A DNA stretch of 64,000 bases, from positions 1,116,001-1,180,000 of the forward strand of contig NZ_CP041063.1 in the NCBI RefSeq assembly GCF_011082085.1, given 5' to 3'. Shown one piece after another: positions 8,057 through 16,707 of the stretch (position 1 is the stretch's first letter; each line of letters opens with the position of its first letter). Source of the DNA: Bacillus sp. Cs-700. Lineage in GTDB: Bacteria; Bacillota; Bacilli; Bacillales; Guptibacillaceae. Below the pieces are notes generated by a model. It did no database searches, was not told the DNA's origin, and saw only the letters and a program-made list of their open reading frames with translations. The translations under genes were made by a program, and so were the position numbers.

Positions 8057-9418
8057 CTATCCAAGTTTCTTATTATTCCAGTAGCCCAATATTATTGTAA
8101 ATAATGGAGATAACCAAAGGAAGATGGCAAATGGAAGATAGCTCATTACCGCTACACCTAGCGTATCTGCAAAAAAAGCTCCCGAAACACCCCAGGGAAT
8201 TAATGGATTTATTAATGTTCCAGCATCTTCAAGTGTGCGTGAAAGGTATTTACGGTCTACTCCTGCTTTGTCATAAAAAGGCTCAAACGTTTGCCCTGGA
8301 AGTAAAATTGACAAGTACTGCTCACCCGTTAATAAATTCACCCCAATGGCTGATGTCGCCGTCGCAGAGATTAAATGCCCTCGCCTGTTTAGCAGCTTTG
8401 TTAAACCACTCATCAGCGATTGAATGATGCCCATAGCTTGAAGTACACCACCAAGTGCAAGTGCTAAAATAATAAGGGACACGCTCCACATCATAGATTG
8501 GAGTCCACCTCTATTTATAATTCCATTTACGAGCTCACTGGATGTTTCACTCGCAAAACCATTTTGCATGGTCCCTATAATCGAGGAGGCTGAATAAACG
8601 CTTTGTGTTACCATTGCAACAATAATCCCTGTAAGTAATCCAGCAAATAAAGTAACGAGAACCGGCACTCTTTTAACTGCAAGTATAAGCACAAGCAGTG
8701 GTGGGACTAACGTCCATAGCGATATATGAAACTCGCTTTTTAGAACCATCATTGCATTGTTTAGATCCTCTGGATCAACAGAAGAAGATAAGTTTTTACT
8801 CATAATAAAAAAGAAAATAACCGTTACGATAATCGCTGGAATTGTTGTTCGCATCATGTGTCGAATATGCGTAAACAAATCTACTTTTGCCACTGCAGGT
8901 GCGAAGTTAGTTGTATCAGAAAGAGGAGACATTTTATCTCCAAAACATGCACCAGAAATAACAGCTCCTGCTGCTAGCGCCGGACTTACTCCCATTGCAG
9001 CACCTATACCCATCATCGCAACTCCAATTGTACCTATCGTTGTAAAAGAGCTCCCCGTAAAAGTTGATACGATAATGGTAACAATTAACGCACTTATTAA
9101 GAACCATTCAGGTTGGATAAATTGAAGGCCTCCATACAATAATGTTGGCACCGTTCCACTTTGCATCCAGACAGCAATCATCATACCAACGACAAAAAGT
9201 ATTAAAATCGGTTTTAACCCCGTTGTAATGCTCTCTAAAAGAGCCTTCTCAATTGCCTCCCACTTCATACCGAGTAAAAGTCCCATTATTCCCATGCCAA
9301 CTACGCCCGCAAGGAGAGGAATATGAGGCTCCACCTTTAACCCAATAATACTAAATAACATCCAACTCATTAGTAAACCAATAACAATTAGCGCGATCGG
9401 AAATGATACTTTTTTCAT
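8057..9418 (-). CDS. NhaC family transporter under T-box control (possible tyrosine transporter)
   Basis: Polytopic membrane protein of 453 residues belonging to the NhaC Na+/H+ antiporter family. About 11-12 hydrophobic segments are visible, with family motifs such as TFTGSSFTTIGTIGVA and ISGACFGDKMSPLSDTTN around residues 140-190, and a C-terminal TLINPLIPWGVSGAFF segment. The frame is open to 9451, but AAGGGAGAG supports the ATG at 9418. The gene is the only cistron behind a T-box leader whose specifier reads TAC. Genes under T-boxes are normally aminoacyl-tRNA synthetases or amino-acid biosynthesis and transport genes, so this member more likely carries tyrosine (or a related amino acid) with sodium than acts as a pH antiporter. 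The family call is firm; the substrate is inference. Confidence 0.88.
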   Translation of the reverse strand: MKKVSFPIALIVIGLLMSWMLFSIIGLKVEPHIPLLAGVVGMGIMGLLLGMKWEAIEKALLESITTGLKPILILFVVGMMIAVWMQSGTVPTLLYGGLQFIQPEWFLISALIVTIIVSTFTGSSFTTIGTIGVAMMGIGAAMGVSPALAAGAVISGACFGDKMSPLSDTTNFAPAVAKVDLFTHIRHMMRTTIPAIIVTVIFFFIMSKNLSSSVDPEDLNNAMMVLKSEFHISLWTLVPPLLVLILAVKRVPVLVTLFAGLLTGIIVAMVTQSVYSASSIIGTMQNGFASETSSELVNGIINRGGLQSMMWSVSLIILALALGGVLQAMGIIQSLMSGLTKLLNRRGHLISATATSAIGVNLLTGEQYLSILLPGQTFEPFYDKAGVDRKYLSRTLEDAGTLINPLIPWGVSGAFFADTLGVAVMSYLPFAIFLWLSPLFTIILGYWNNKKLG

Positions 9419-9485
9419 TTTTTTTCTCTCCCTTAATCTATGTGTTCTCATCGATTAGTTTTGCTCTATCTGTATTTTTCCATTA

Positions 9486-9732
9486 AAAAAAGCCCTTCTT
9501 TAATTGAAGGGACGAAGTTCTCGCGGTACCACCCTTATTGACAACATTAGCTGCCCACTTATCTCCCTTTTAACGGCAGGGATGCCACGTACTAGTTCAT
9601 CAGATGTAATTTCACTCCTAGACGCTCTGGTTTACAGCAACCACCAGATCTCTTCTGCTGCTCTTCTAAAGGAGTTACTTGTCTGAATCTTCACTTTTGT
9701 ACTTTTATGCTTTTGTGCGTTTAAGTAACATC
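9486..9732 (-). ncRNA. T-box leader, predicted tyrosine specificity (TAC specifier)
   Basis: On the minus strand the canonical T-box sequence AGGGTGGTACCGCGAGAAC occurs at about 9535-9517, followed by an intrinsic terminator (CCCTTC AATTAAA GAAGGG then TTTTTTT, about 9513-9486). Stem I is recognisable: TCAGA/TCTGA base helix, AGTA motif opposite the specifier loop, ACTCCT/AGGAGT helix and apical CTGGTGG/CCAG loop. In the 3' half of the specifier loop the triplet TAC lies at 9608-9606 and is followed by A, as usual. The antiterminator bulge TGGT fits a tRNA with discriminator A, as in tRNA-Tyr. The structure was drawn by eye. Confidence 0.9.
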
Positions 9733-9737
9733 GTTAT

Positions 9738-9765
9738 TTTATACTTGAATCCATCCTTCTGTCAA
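9738..9765 (-). promoter_or_regulatory. Promoter of the T-box/nhaC transcript
   Basis: TTGACA (9765-9760) and TATAAA (9743-9738) on the minus strand with a 16-bp spacer, placing the transcript start a few bases before the T-box leader. Confidence 0.7.
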
Positions 9766-9779
9766 GAATATGACGGATG

Positions 9780-9817
9780 TAAAAAAGCACCAGCCATGTG
9801 GCTGATGCTTTTTTTAC
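9780..9817 (-). terminator. Terminator after moeB
   Basis: Stem AAAAGCATCAGCC pairing with GGCTGGTGCTTTT around a 4-nt loop, with T runs on both sides. It lies just past the moeB stop and upstream of the nhaC promoter. Confidence 0.88.
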
Positions 9818-10833
9818 ATTCCAATATATCTTGCATAAAGTGCTTTTGCTCTTCCGCTATCTTCTGTTCCTTGAACAAGAACCCGACCGTCTGGAAATAA
9901 CACAAGCTTCTCGCCTTCTTCCAATTGAGCTTTAAGGAGGAAAGGAGTTTTCTTTACTTTTGTCGTTTTTTCAAGTTTTTCTGCCCATTCTTTTAGATCA
10001 AAATGACTTTCAAGCTGAATTTGAATCGTTTCTCTCCCACATAAAGAGGTAATATCCTGCATTACTCCTGTCTTTAAAGAAGGATATTCGTTCGTTTGAC
10101 AAGTTGGACAATCTTTCTTTGGAGAAGCAAACTTCATAGCATAACTGTGATTCTGCCAAATATCCATAGTCATTAGACTACGATGGAGCGTTTCATGATC
10201 TCCTGCTATATATTTCATAATTTCAGTCACTTGATACGATGCGATAATATCTACAATCGGAGAAATAACACCGATCGTATCACACGTTTCACCTGTCGTT
10301 CCTTCTCCTCCCTGAATAAAGCACCGTAGGCAAGGAGTTTCATCTGGGACAAATAGTGCTGTCATCCCCCGCGAACTAACCGCCCCCCCATAAACAAATG
10401 GAATTTTATTTTTAAAACAAGCATCATTTAGAAGAAATCGCGTCGAAAAGTTATCTGTACCGTCCATTACAAAATCCATACTGTCAATAAATTCAGTAAT
10501 GTTACTTGGGTTTACGTCGGCTGTAATGGCTTCGATTTCAACAGCGGAATTCATTTTTGTTAATTTATTTTTAGCAGCAACTGTTTTAGGTAATGCCGCT
10601 GCAACATCCTCTTCGTCAAATAGCATCTGTCTTTGAAGGTTGCTTTTTTCTACATAATCTCGATCGACTATTCTTATGTAGCCGAAGCCTGCTCGAACAA
10701 GATGATTCGCTATAGCTGTGCCGAGCGCCCCCATTCCGACAATAAGAGCTCGCGACTGACTGAATTTCTTCTGCCCAACTTCGCCGATAGGAGAAAAAAG
10801 CATTTGTCTAGAATATCTTTTGAAGTAATCCAT
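9814..10833 (-). CDS. moeB: ThiF/MoeB family adenylyltransferase (molybdopterin-synthase adenylyltransferase)
   Basis: E1-like enzyme that adenylates the C-terminal Gly-Gly of a sulfur-carrier protein, MoaD in molybdopterin synthesis or ThiS in thiamine synthesis. Seen are the nucleotide-binding VGMGALGTAIANHLVRAGFG motif near residue 33, the DRDYVEKSNLQRQ motif, the conserved DGTDNFSTRFLLND and YGGAVSSRGM segments, and two Cys pairs (CLRC, CPTC) for structural zinc. The 339-aa length includes a roughly 90-residue C-terminal domain beyond the second Cys pair. Preceding mobA points to molybdopterin rather than thiamine, but the family is promiscuous. Its AAAGGAG site lies inside the last codons of mobA, so the pair is probably coupled. 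Confidence 0.85.
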   Translation of the reverse strand: MDYFKRYSRQMLFSPIGEVGQKKFSQSRALIVGMGALGTAIANHLVRAGFGYIRIVDRDYVEKSNLQRQMLFDEEDVAAALPKTVAAKNKLTKMNSAVEIEAITADVNPSNITEFIDSMDFVMDGTDNFSTRFLLNDACFKNKIPFVYGGAVSSRGMTALFVPDETPCLRCFIQGGEGTTGETCDTIGVISPIVDIIASYQVTEIMKYIAGDHETLHRSLMTMDIWQNHSYAMKFASPKKDCPTCQTNEYPSLKTGVMQDITSLCGRETIQIQLESHFDLKEWAEKLEKTTKVKKTPFLLKAQLEEGEKLVLFPDGRVLVQGTEDSGRAKALYARYIGM

Positions 10834-10838
10834 TTAAT

Positions 10839-11429
10839 CTATCTCCTTTGAACAAGTTTAAATTCTTCACGTGTATTTACATTTAAAAATTGTCTTTCTC
10901 GATTTTCAACTTCTACAAAATGGACATCAATTGATTGGAGAAGATCATTCATTCTTCTTTTCCCTGATATGAGTAGCTCTTCGATAACAGGCTGACACGA
11001 AGAATGATAAAGAGCACAAAGAGGCTGGCGCCTTCCTGAACTGACAGGTATAATTGCCATTGCATGACGGTGCATTAATTGCTCTTCTATTAAAAGCGAA
11101 AATAAACCATCTGTTACAAACGGCATATCACAAGCTACGGTAAGATAATAATCCCCGTTCGATTGATACATCCCAGAATAGATCCCTGCTAACGGACCCA
11201 TCCCCTCGAAAGCTTCCTCATCTTTTATTACTCTTATATTTTCAATTACCTGCATGTTAAACTGCTTTAATAAATTCATTTTGGTTACGATCATGGCTTC
11301 ATTTACTACAGGATGAAGCTGATTTAACACCACTTGATAAAATGGTTTGTCACGATAAGTAGCAAATGCTTTTGGAGAGCCAAATCTTCGAGACTCCCCT
11401 CCTGCTAGCAATAAACCAGTTATTTTCAT
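10839..11429 (-). CDS. mobA: Molybdenum cofactor guanylyltransferase
   Basis: Transfers GMP from GTP to molybdopterin to make the MGD form of the cofactor used by nitrate reductases and formate dehydrogenases. The N-terminal nucleotidyltransferase signature LLLAGGESRRFGSPKAF, the FEGMGPLAGIYSGM segment and the ACDMPFVTDGLF metal-binding motif are diagnostic. Length 196 aa is usual. The start overlaps the stop of the DUF92 gene in an ATGA arrangement, and moeB follows after 5 bp. Other molybdopterin genes (moaA-E, moeA) are not in this window. Confidence 0.92.
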   Translation of the reverse strand: MKITGLLLAGGESRRFGSPKAFATYRDKPFYQVVLNQLHPVVNEAMIVTKMNLLKQFNMQVIENIRVIKDEEAFEGMGPLAGIYSGMYQSNGDYYLTVACDMPFVTDGLFSLLIEEQLMHRHAMAIIPVSSGRRQPLCALYHSSCQPVIEELLISGKRRMNDLLQSIDVHFVEVENRERQFLNVNTREEFKLVQRR

Positions 11430-12196
11430 AACAACGCTGCACCTCCAACGAGTGCGCCAATAATAGATGAGACGAAATTGACTACATCATTATTCAAACC
11501 TTTTAAGCCTTTTATTTTGTCGGTCTTATTTTCACAATGAATATGGCGCTCAGTTTTTGTTCCACACCTTCGGCATTGAAACTCTTCTTGCAAGGTTGCT
11601 CCAATTAACGTATCGCTTAAACAACCGACAAAGCCTGCGATCGTAACAAAGGCAATTGCTTGAAAAGATAAGTCAAAAACGAAAGCACCCACAACACCAA
11701 TTAAACCCGCTCCTAGAATAGATGCTAATAAACCAAGCATACTAACTGCTCCAGACGTGCCTGGTTGAACGAATTTCAATGTTTTTATATGAAGCGGCCT
11801 TCGCGCCGATAGAACGCCAAGTTCAGATGCCCAGGTATCAGAATTAGAAGTTGCAATCGCTCCTAGAAAAAACAACAACCATGCTTCTCCAGGGGAAATG
11901 ACCATCATTACTCCAGCAAAGGCGGCGATCCCACCGTTAGCAAGGACCTGATATTCATCTCTCGACGAACCTTTTTCTACAATTTCTTCTACGTTATCTT
12001 TCAACTCCGCTTTATACTTACTCCAAATCGTTGAAGACAGAAAAAAGAGACCGAGAAGCAAAAGCCCTTTCCATGCAAAACCAAGTGCAATGGCGCACCC
12101 TATTCCTGTAGCAGCCACTGCTCCTCTTTTCGAAAGGGCTTTAGCTTTGTAACCTAGAAAACCTGTCAAAGCACATATAAAAAAGTAAATACTCAT
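11426..12196 (-). CDS. DUF92 family integral membrane protein
   Basis: A 256-residue polytopic protein of the DUF92/TMEM19 family, related to plant VTE6 phytyl-phosphate kinases; bacterial members have no settled role. About six hydrophobic segments are visible. Family-conserved stretches include LSKRGAVAATGIG near the N-terminus, the ATSNSDTWASELGVLS motif around residue 118 and the SDTLIGATLQEEFQC segment. A CRRCGTK plus HCENKTDK stretch near residue 210 could bind metal. It overlaps yqgN upstream and mobA downstream by 4 nt each, so all four genes yqgN-DUF92-mobA-moeB form one tightly packed operon. Confidence 0.82.
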   Translation of the reverse strand: MSIYFFICALTGFLGYKAKALSKRGAVAATGIGCAIALGFAWKGLLLLGLFFLSSTIWSKYKAELKDNVEEIVEKGSSRDEYQVLANGGIAAFAGVMMVISPGEAWLLFFLGAIATSNSDTWASELGVLSARRPLHIKTLKFVQPGTSGAVSMLGLLASILGAGLIGVVGAFVFDLSFQAIAFVTIAGFVGCLSDTLIGATLQEEFQCRRCGTKTERHIHCENKTDKIKGLKGLNNDVVNFVSSIIGALVGGAALL

Positions 12197-12759
12197 TTAA
12201 CGTTAACAATCTGTTCATCTGTGATGATTGCCTCTACAGGCAAATCAAACGTTTCGGTTGGCACATTTTCGACAACTTGAAATTGGTAAGCAAGTGAAAC
12301 GGTTGAGTTTGAATAGTCCTTCAAATAGCGATCATAGTAACCACCACCAAAACCAATTCTAAACCCATTTCGATCAAAAATGAGGCCTGGTACAAGCAAA
12401 AGTTCTATTTCGTCAGGAGGACACACTTCTGTTTTTTCGGGACGTGGTTCTTCTAGACCAAAATATACTTTTTCTAATTGATCCCATTCCGTTAAATAAT
12501 AAAAAGTCATCTGTTTTGTTTTTGGATTACACTTCGGTACTGCTACTCTTTTCCCTTCACTCCATGCTCTTTTTATAATTTCTTTTGTATTTATTTCACC
12601 TTTCATTGCCACCGTTAAGCCGATCGTTTCTGCATTTGTGTACGGTTTATATGTATAAAGACGATCAAGTATTTGCTGATCAAGATTCACTTTATCAACA
12701 GCAGTTATTTCTTTTAATTTTATTTTCATATTTGTTCGCCACTCGTGTTTTGATTGCAT
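12193..12759 (-). CDS. yqgN: 5-formyltetrahydrofolate cyclo-ligase
   Basis: Converts 5-formyl-THF to 5,10-methenyl-THF with ATP, recycling folate. The C-terminal signature around FDRNGFRIGFGGGYYDRYL (about residue 135), the AVPKCNPKTKQM segment and LVPGLIFD are characteristic. Length 188 aa. AGGAGGA is followed by three tandem ATGs; the third (12759) has about 7-nt spacing and is chosen. The neighbour is rpmG, as in B. subtilis (rpmGA-yqgN). First gene of the yqgN-DUF92-mobA-moeB operon, which it shares with genes of unrelated function. Confidence 0.92.
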   Translation of the reverse strand: MQSKHEWRTNMKIKLKEITAVDKVNLDQQILDRLYTYKPYTNAETIGLTVAMKGEINTKEIIKRAWSEGKRVAVPKCNPKTKQMTFYYLTEWDQLEKVYFGLEEPRPEKTEVCPPDEIELLLVPGLIFDRNGFRIGFGGGYYDRYLKDYSNSTVSLAYQFQVVENVPTETFDLPVEAIITDEQIVNVK

Positions 12760-12811
12760 CATCATTCCTCCTACTTTTCTCACTTACTAGTTTACGGGAA
12801 AATGAGCAAAT

Positions 12812-12839
12812 AAAAAAGCAGTAGGATAACCTACTGCTT
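12812..12839 (-). terminator. Terminator after rpmG
   Basis: Stem AGCAGTAGG / CCTACTGCT with a TTAT loop and TTTTTT on the minus strand, directly following the rpmG stop codon. Confidence 0.88.
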
Positions 12840-12987
12840 ACTTTGTTTCGCGATGTAACGTCTGCTTTTTAAGTCTTGGGCTGTATTTTTTAAGTTCAAG
12901 ACGATCAGGGTTAGTACGTTTGTTCTTCGTCGTGATGTAGTTACGATCGCCTGTTTCAGTGCAAGCCAATGTAATTTGTACGCGCAT
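12838..12987 (-). CDS. rpmG: 50S ribosomal protein L33 (zinc-independent form)
   Basis: Large-subunit ribosomal protein of 49 residues. The sequence [13 protein letters not shown], then [24 protein letters not shown] and a HRETK end is unmistakable L33. Zinc-binding L33 has two CxxC pairs; here only one Cys remains (in LAC), the partners being Thr (TETG), Ser (YSPR) and Leu/Lys. It is therefore a C-minus paralogue of the type that replaces the zinc-containing form under zinc limitation. No clear Zur box is seen upstream. GGAGGG at 7-nt spacing fixes the ATG at 12987; the in-frame ATG at 13020 has none. Confidence 0.93.
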   Translation of the reverse strand: MRVQITLACTETGDRNYITTKNKRTNPDRLELKKYSPRLKKQTLHRETK

Positions 12988-13063
12988 GAATATCCCTCCA
13001 AATCCTATCAAACTGTTCATTTAACAACATACTTCATTATGATAACAAACAAATCTCATTCAA

Positions 13064-15046
13064 TCAAGTTGTTTTTGTTGTGGAAAGTGCTTCATACTTT
13101 TCAAGGTAATCTTTCACAACATCCACAAACGTAGCATGCGACCATGTTAAGGGAGCTACTGATAATGGTTTTCCTGTATACGGATGTACCTGCTCTGGAA
13201 GTATACCACTTGAAAGGGCCTGTTTATATACCCAATCTATATGATGTTTCGCATCACGTAATTGTTTCAGGGTTTGGGCACGGGAAATCTTCCATTTAGC
13301 GATCCACAGCGTACAAATTACCCAGGGGTTACCCGGTACTTCTTCAACATTTTGCGATTGTTGAAAATAATAATCGCTAACATAACGCGCTACGCCTCCA
13401 ATGTTCGTTTTTACAGAAAGTCTTTTTTCAATCTCTTCCATCGTTCGAACCATACGAGGGTCATTAGCTGGAAAAACTCCAAATGCAAATAATCCAAATA
13501 GGCTGCTTTCGATTGTATAATCTTTCGTTATTTCTCCTGTTTCATTATTTCGATAAAGCCCCCTCAAGAAGCAGGAACGTGTTTCATCATAGAGATGTTC
13601 CTCAATCCCCTTTTTAATCCGCTCTGCCCCTTTATAATAGCTCTCAGCACGATCATCTTCTCCAAACAACCTCGCAAACGAATGAGCCGCCATAAGACCA
13701 CCATAGCAAGCGGACGCTGTAAAACTAAAAACACCAAACCTTTCTTCCCAAAGATCATAAGAAGGAAGTGGCAGGTCGAGGGTTTCATCCATAAATTGCA
13801 ACAGAAATTTTGCACCAGGTCGAACTAAAAACTTATAAAGTGATTGAGCAAATTCAATGTCACCTGTTGATTGGTAATGTTCCCAGAACGCCCAGAGAAC
13901 AAGAGCCGTCTCATCCTCTTGTATCGGAAGCTGAGTTTTCTTTAAACGATCGACATAAGGATGCCAGCTCGATCCTACAGAACCATCAGGATTGTATTTA
14001 TGATGTAAATACCCTTCTTTTGAAAGAAGTTCTGCACAGCAGCGATAAAAGTTTGTAACCATTCCATGATACCCTGCTTTAGACATGGCAGAAGCAATTA
14101 GCGCACCATCTCTAGGCCACATGTAGCTATAGTGATCGCGGTTATAATGTAAAATATCTGAGTCATTCGCTGCGATAATCGTACCGTTTTGATTCGTTTG
14201 TGTTCGTACAATTAATAGACTTCTTTTATAAAGAGATAGAATATTCGGACCCAAATCAGTCTCCGGAAGCACGGATTTGTTTACCCATCGATTCCAATAC
14301 ATACGAATCTTTTCAACCGTTAATTGAGTACCAATCTCGCTCACATATTCATGGATGCTACTGACTTCTTCTTTCGTTCTACCTACCGTCATCCAGTAAT
14401 AAGCTGTTTTTTGTTGATGAGGCTCCAACTTTGTTTCGAGTGAAAAAGTACTATCAACTGAACCTTGCGCAATTGGATTAACGTGTAAATGTCCATCTTC
14501 AGCATCACGCCACGTGCCTTCAGCAGCCTGAAATCGCTTTACTCCAGTCGTGTACTGTTCAATTCCCTCTCCATCTAGCTCGCCATTGAATAGAAAGTAT
14601 CTGTAGCGTTTATAATGAATCACAGACTTTGTATCTGGGCAAAAGTAAGCTGTGTCACCTACTTCTGTTTCATAAATATTTAAATCTTGATGAAAAAATA
14701 ATCTTACATCACGACTTTGATTTTCTAAATTAACAATCGTTATTTTACGAATCATTAGCATTTCACGTTGATGCACGCCTTCTTCAAAAACAAGTTTAAT
14801 TCCAAGATGAGGATGTACCGCAGTACTATACGTCACGAGGGTATCCTGATCATAATTTGGCTGGATATCCCATTCCGATGAGTGAAGCCATGAAAATTTA
14901 CCATCTACCCAAACCCCGATTCGATTTGCATGACCTTGAACGTGATTCTGCTGCCCCACATAGGGGTAATAAATATCTCGAATTTGTAGAAATTGATCCA
15001 TATTAATAAGCAGTTGGCCGTTTCCAATGACTAAGTGTCTTGGCAT
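13064..15046 (-). CDS. Glycoside hydrolase family 15 protein (glucoamylase/trehalase type)
   Basis: A 660-residue cytoplasmic enzyme (no signal peptide) with an N-terminal beta-sandwich domain (about residues 1-260) and an (alpha/alpha)6 GH15 catalytic domain. Active-site landmarks are HYSYMWPRDGALIASAM (about residue 315), QEDETALVLWAFWEH (about 395), SYDLWEERFGVFSFTAS (about 448, general-acid Glu) and SGILPEQVHPYTG with the following APLTWSHATFV (about 620, general-base Glu). Likely hydrolyses alpha-glucosidic bonds in maltodextrins, glycogen or trehalose; the substrate is not fixed by sequence. GGGGGGAG precedes the ATG. It is monocistronic, between phoU and rpmG, a position it does not have in B. 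subtilis. Confidence 0.88.
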   Translation of the reverse strand: MPRHLVIGNGQLLINMDQFLQIRDIYYPYVGQQNHVQGHANRIGVWVDGKFSWLHSSEWDIQPNYDQDTLVTYSTAVHPHLGIKLVFEEGVHQREMLMIRKITIVNLENQSRDVRLFFHQDLNIYETEVGDTAYFCPDTKSVIHYKRYRYFLFNGELDGEGIEQYTTGVKRFQAAEGTWRDAEDGHLHVNPIAQGSVDSTFSLETKLEPHQQKTAYYWMTVGRTKEEVSSIHEYVSEIGTQLTVEKIRMYWNRWVNKSVLPETDLGPNILSLYKRSLLIVRTQTNQNGTIIAANDSDILHYNRDHYSYMWPRDGALIASAMSKAGYHGMVTNFYRCCAELLSKEGYLHHKYNPDGSVGSSWHPYVDRLKKTQLPIQEDETALVLWAFWEHYQSTGDIEFAQSLYKFLVRPGAKFLLQFMDETLDLPLPSYDLWEERFGVFSFTASACYGGLMAAHSFARLFGEDDRAESYYKGAERIKKGIEEHLYDETRSCFLRGLYRNNETGEITKDYTIESSLFGLFAFGVFPANDPRMVRTMEEIEKRLSVKTNIGGVARYVSDYYFQQSQNVEEVPGNPWVICTLWIAKWKISRAQTLKQLRDAKHHIDWVYKQALSSGILPEQVHPYTGKPLSVAPLTWSHATFVDVVKDYLEKYEALSTTKTT

Positions 15047-15126
15047 TTTGCTCCCCCCCTATCCATCTCCTACACTAGTCTATTGCAGAAATGGACAGGT
15101 CATTACTTTACCTTTCTAAATAGATT

Positions 15127-15158
15127 AAAAAACCACACTCATTTTTAGAGTGTGGTTC
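15127..15158 (-). terminator. Terminator of the pst-phoU operon
   Basis: Stem AACCACACTC / GAGTGTGGTT with a TAAAAAT-type loop and TTTTTT on the minus strand, immediately past the phoU stop codon. Confidence 0.88.
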
Positions 15159-15163
15159 TTTGA

Positions 15164-15823
15164 TTAAGCATTTAGGTCGTAGCGCTTCCCTTTCACAACG
15201 TAAATCACGCTTTCTGAAATATTTGTGCAATGGTCTCCGATACGTTCTACATAGCGGCAGATAAAAGAAAGCTGTTGAATTTGACTAACACTTTCAGGAT
15301 GTTCTGTCATTAATTCAAGTAGTTCTTTTACCAAACGTCCGTACATGTTATCAATTTCATCATCAGCATCCGCCACAGCCATTGCCTGATTCACATCTTC
15401 ATCATAAAAGGAAGCAAGTACTTCCTTTAACATATTATTCGCTTTTTGAGCTAATGCTGGAATTTCTTCAATCGGTTTAACAAAAGGTTTGTCCCCGATT
15501 CGAATAATTGACTTAGCAATATTAACAGCAAGATCGCCAACGCGCTCAACATCCGTTGTTATTTTCAATGCAGAAATAAGTCTTCTTAGATCGGTTGCAA
15601 GCGGCTGCTCCTTCGCAATTAACCAAATCGCTGTTTCGTTAATCTCTTCCTCGAGGCGGTTAATTTTATAATCATTATCAATAATTTCGAGTGCTTTATC
15701 AACATCCTGATTCTTTAATGCAGTAATCGCATCATCAACTGCCACCTGCGCTAAAGAGCCTAGTTCAAGAAGCTTAGTCTTTATTTCATCTAACTGTTCT
15801 TGGAAATTTTCTCTTACTACCAT
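15164..15823 (-). CDS. phoU: Phosphate signalling protein PhoU
   Basis: Cytoplasmic regulator of two three-helix bundles that binds metal clusters and links the Pst transporter to Pho signalling. The 219-residue all-helical sequence shows the repeated Pho motif in both halves: KITTDVERVGDLAVNIAKS (about residue 85) and FICRYVERIGDHCTNISES (about 190), each with the E-x-x-x-D metal-binding pattern. GGGGGTGAGC precedes the ATG. It is the last gene of pstSCAB-phoU and lies 21 bp downstream of pstB. B. subtilis has two pstB copies at this place and no phoU in the operon, so this arrangement differs. Confidence 0.95.
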   Translation of the reverse strand: MVVRENFQEQLDEIKTKLLELGSLAQVAVDDAITALKNQDVDKALEIIDNDYKINRLEEEINETAIWLIAKEQPLATDLRRLISALKITTDVERVGDLAVNIAKSIIRIGDKPFVKPIEEIPALAQKANNMLKEVLASFYDEDVNQAMAVADADDEIDNMYGRLVKELLELMTEHPESVSQIQQLSFICRYVERIGDHCTNISESVIYVVKGKRYDLNA

Positions 15824-15844
15824 AAATGCTCACCCCCGAAATAA

Positions 15845-16666
15845 TTAACCGAAACGGCCTGTAATATAGTCTTCTGTTCGCTTATCTGTAGGATTAGAGA
15901 ATAACTGGTTCGTATCAGAAAACTCTACGACTTCACCGTTTAAGAAAAAGGCCGTTTTATCAGAGATACGAGCTGCTTGTTGCATGTTGTGCGTTACGAT
16001 AATAATACTGAAATCTTTCTTTAATTCTTGAACGAGTTCTTCTACTTTAAGAGTAGAGATTGGGTCAAGCGCAGATGTTGGCTCATCCATCAAGATAACA
16101 TCAGGCTCAATTGCGAGACAGCGAGCGATACAAAGGCGCTGTTGCTGACCACCAGATAAACCGTAAGCATTTTCGCTAAGGCGATCTTTTACTTCTTCCC
16201 AAAGCGCTGCACCTTTTAAGCTTTTTTCGACAATTTCATCAAGTACTTTTTTGTTTTTAATGCCGTGAATTTTAGGACCATAAACGACATTCTCATAGAT
16301 TGATTTTGGAAATGGATTCGGCTTTTGGAAAACCATCCCCACTTTTGTGCGCAAATCTTCTACTTTGTATTTGTTCTCAAAAATGTTTTTCCCACGATAG
16401 TTAATATCACCAGACATTTTTACAATTGGCACCATTTCAACCATTCTATTAAGAGCTTTAATAAACGTGGATTTACCACAACCGGATGGACCGATAATTG
16501 CTGTTACCTGTTTTTCTGGAATGTCGAATTTAATATCTTTTAGAGCCTGGTCTTTTCCGTACCATAAATTAAAATTCTGAATGCTATATACAGAATCTTT
16601 TTCTTTTATCTGTTCTTCTGACCGTGGAGATTTTACGACTTTCTTTTCATCCATAACTGTTTTCAT
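15845..16666 (-). CDS. pstB: Phosphate ABC transporter ATP-binding protein PstB
   Basis: ATPase of the high-affinity phosphate importer. Walker A is [17 protein letters not shown], the ABC signature is [15 protein letters not shown], and Walker B is [14 protein letters not shown], followed by the switch His in [15 protein letters not shown]. The [13 protein letters not shown] segment after the Q-loop is typical of PstB. The open frame extends to a TTG at 16672, but the ATG at 16666 has the correct spacing from AAAGGGG, giving 273 aa. A single pstB is present. It works with PstA and PstC at the membrane and PstS outside. Confidence 0.96.
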   Translation of the reverse strand: MKTVMDEKKVVKSPRSEEQIKEKDSVYSIQNFNLWYGKDQALKDIKFDIPEKQVTAIIGPSGCGKSTFIKALNRMVEMVPIVKMSGDINYRGKNIFENKYKVEDLRTKVGMVFQKPNPFPKSIYENVVYGPKIHGIKNKKVLDEIVEKSLKGAALWEEVKDRLSENAYGLSGGQQQRLCIARCLAIEPDVILMDEPTSALDPISTLKVEELVQELKKDFSIIIVTHNMQQAARISDKTAFFLNGEVVEFSDTNQLFSNPTDKRTEDYITGRFG

Positions 16667-16707
16667 TTTCAATATCCCCTTTACACATTGATGAGAGCTT
16701 TACGTAA

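Noticed and set aside
12988-13063. Zur operator upstream of the zinc-free L33 gene
   Set aside because: No sequence close to AAATCGTAAT is present; only a TATCAT-type -10 can be picked out.
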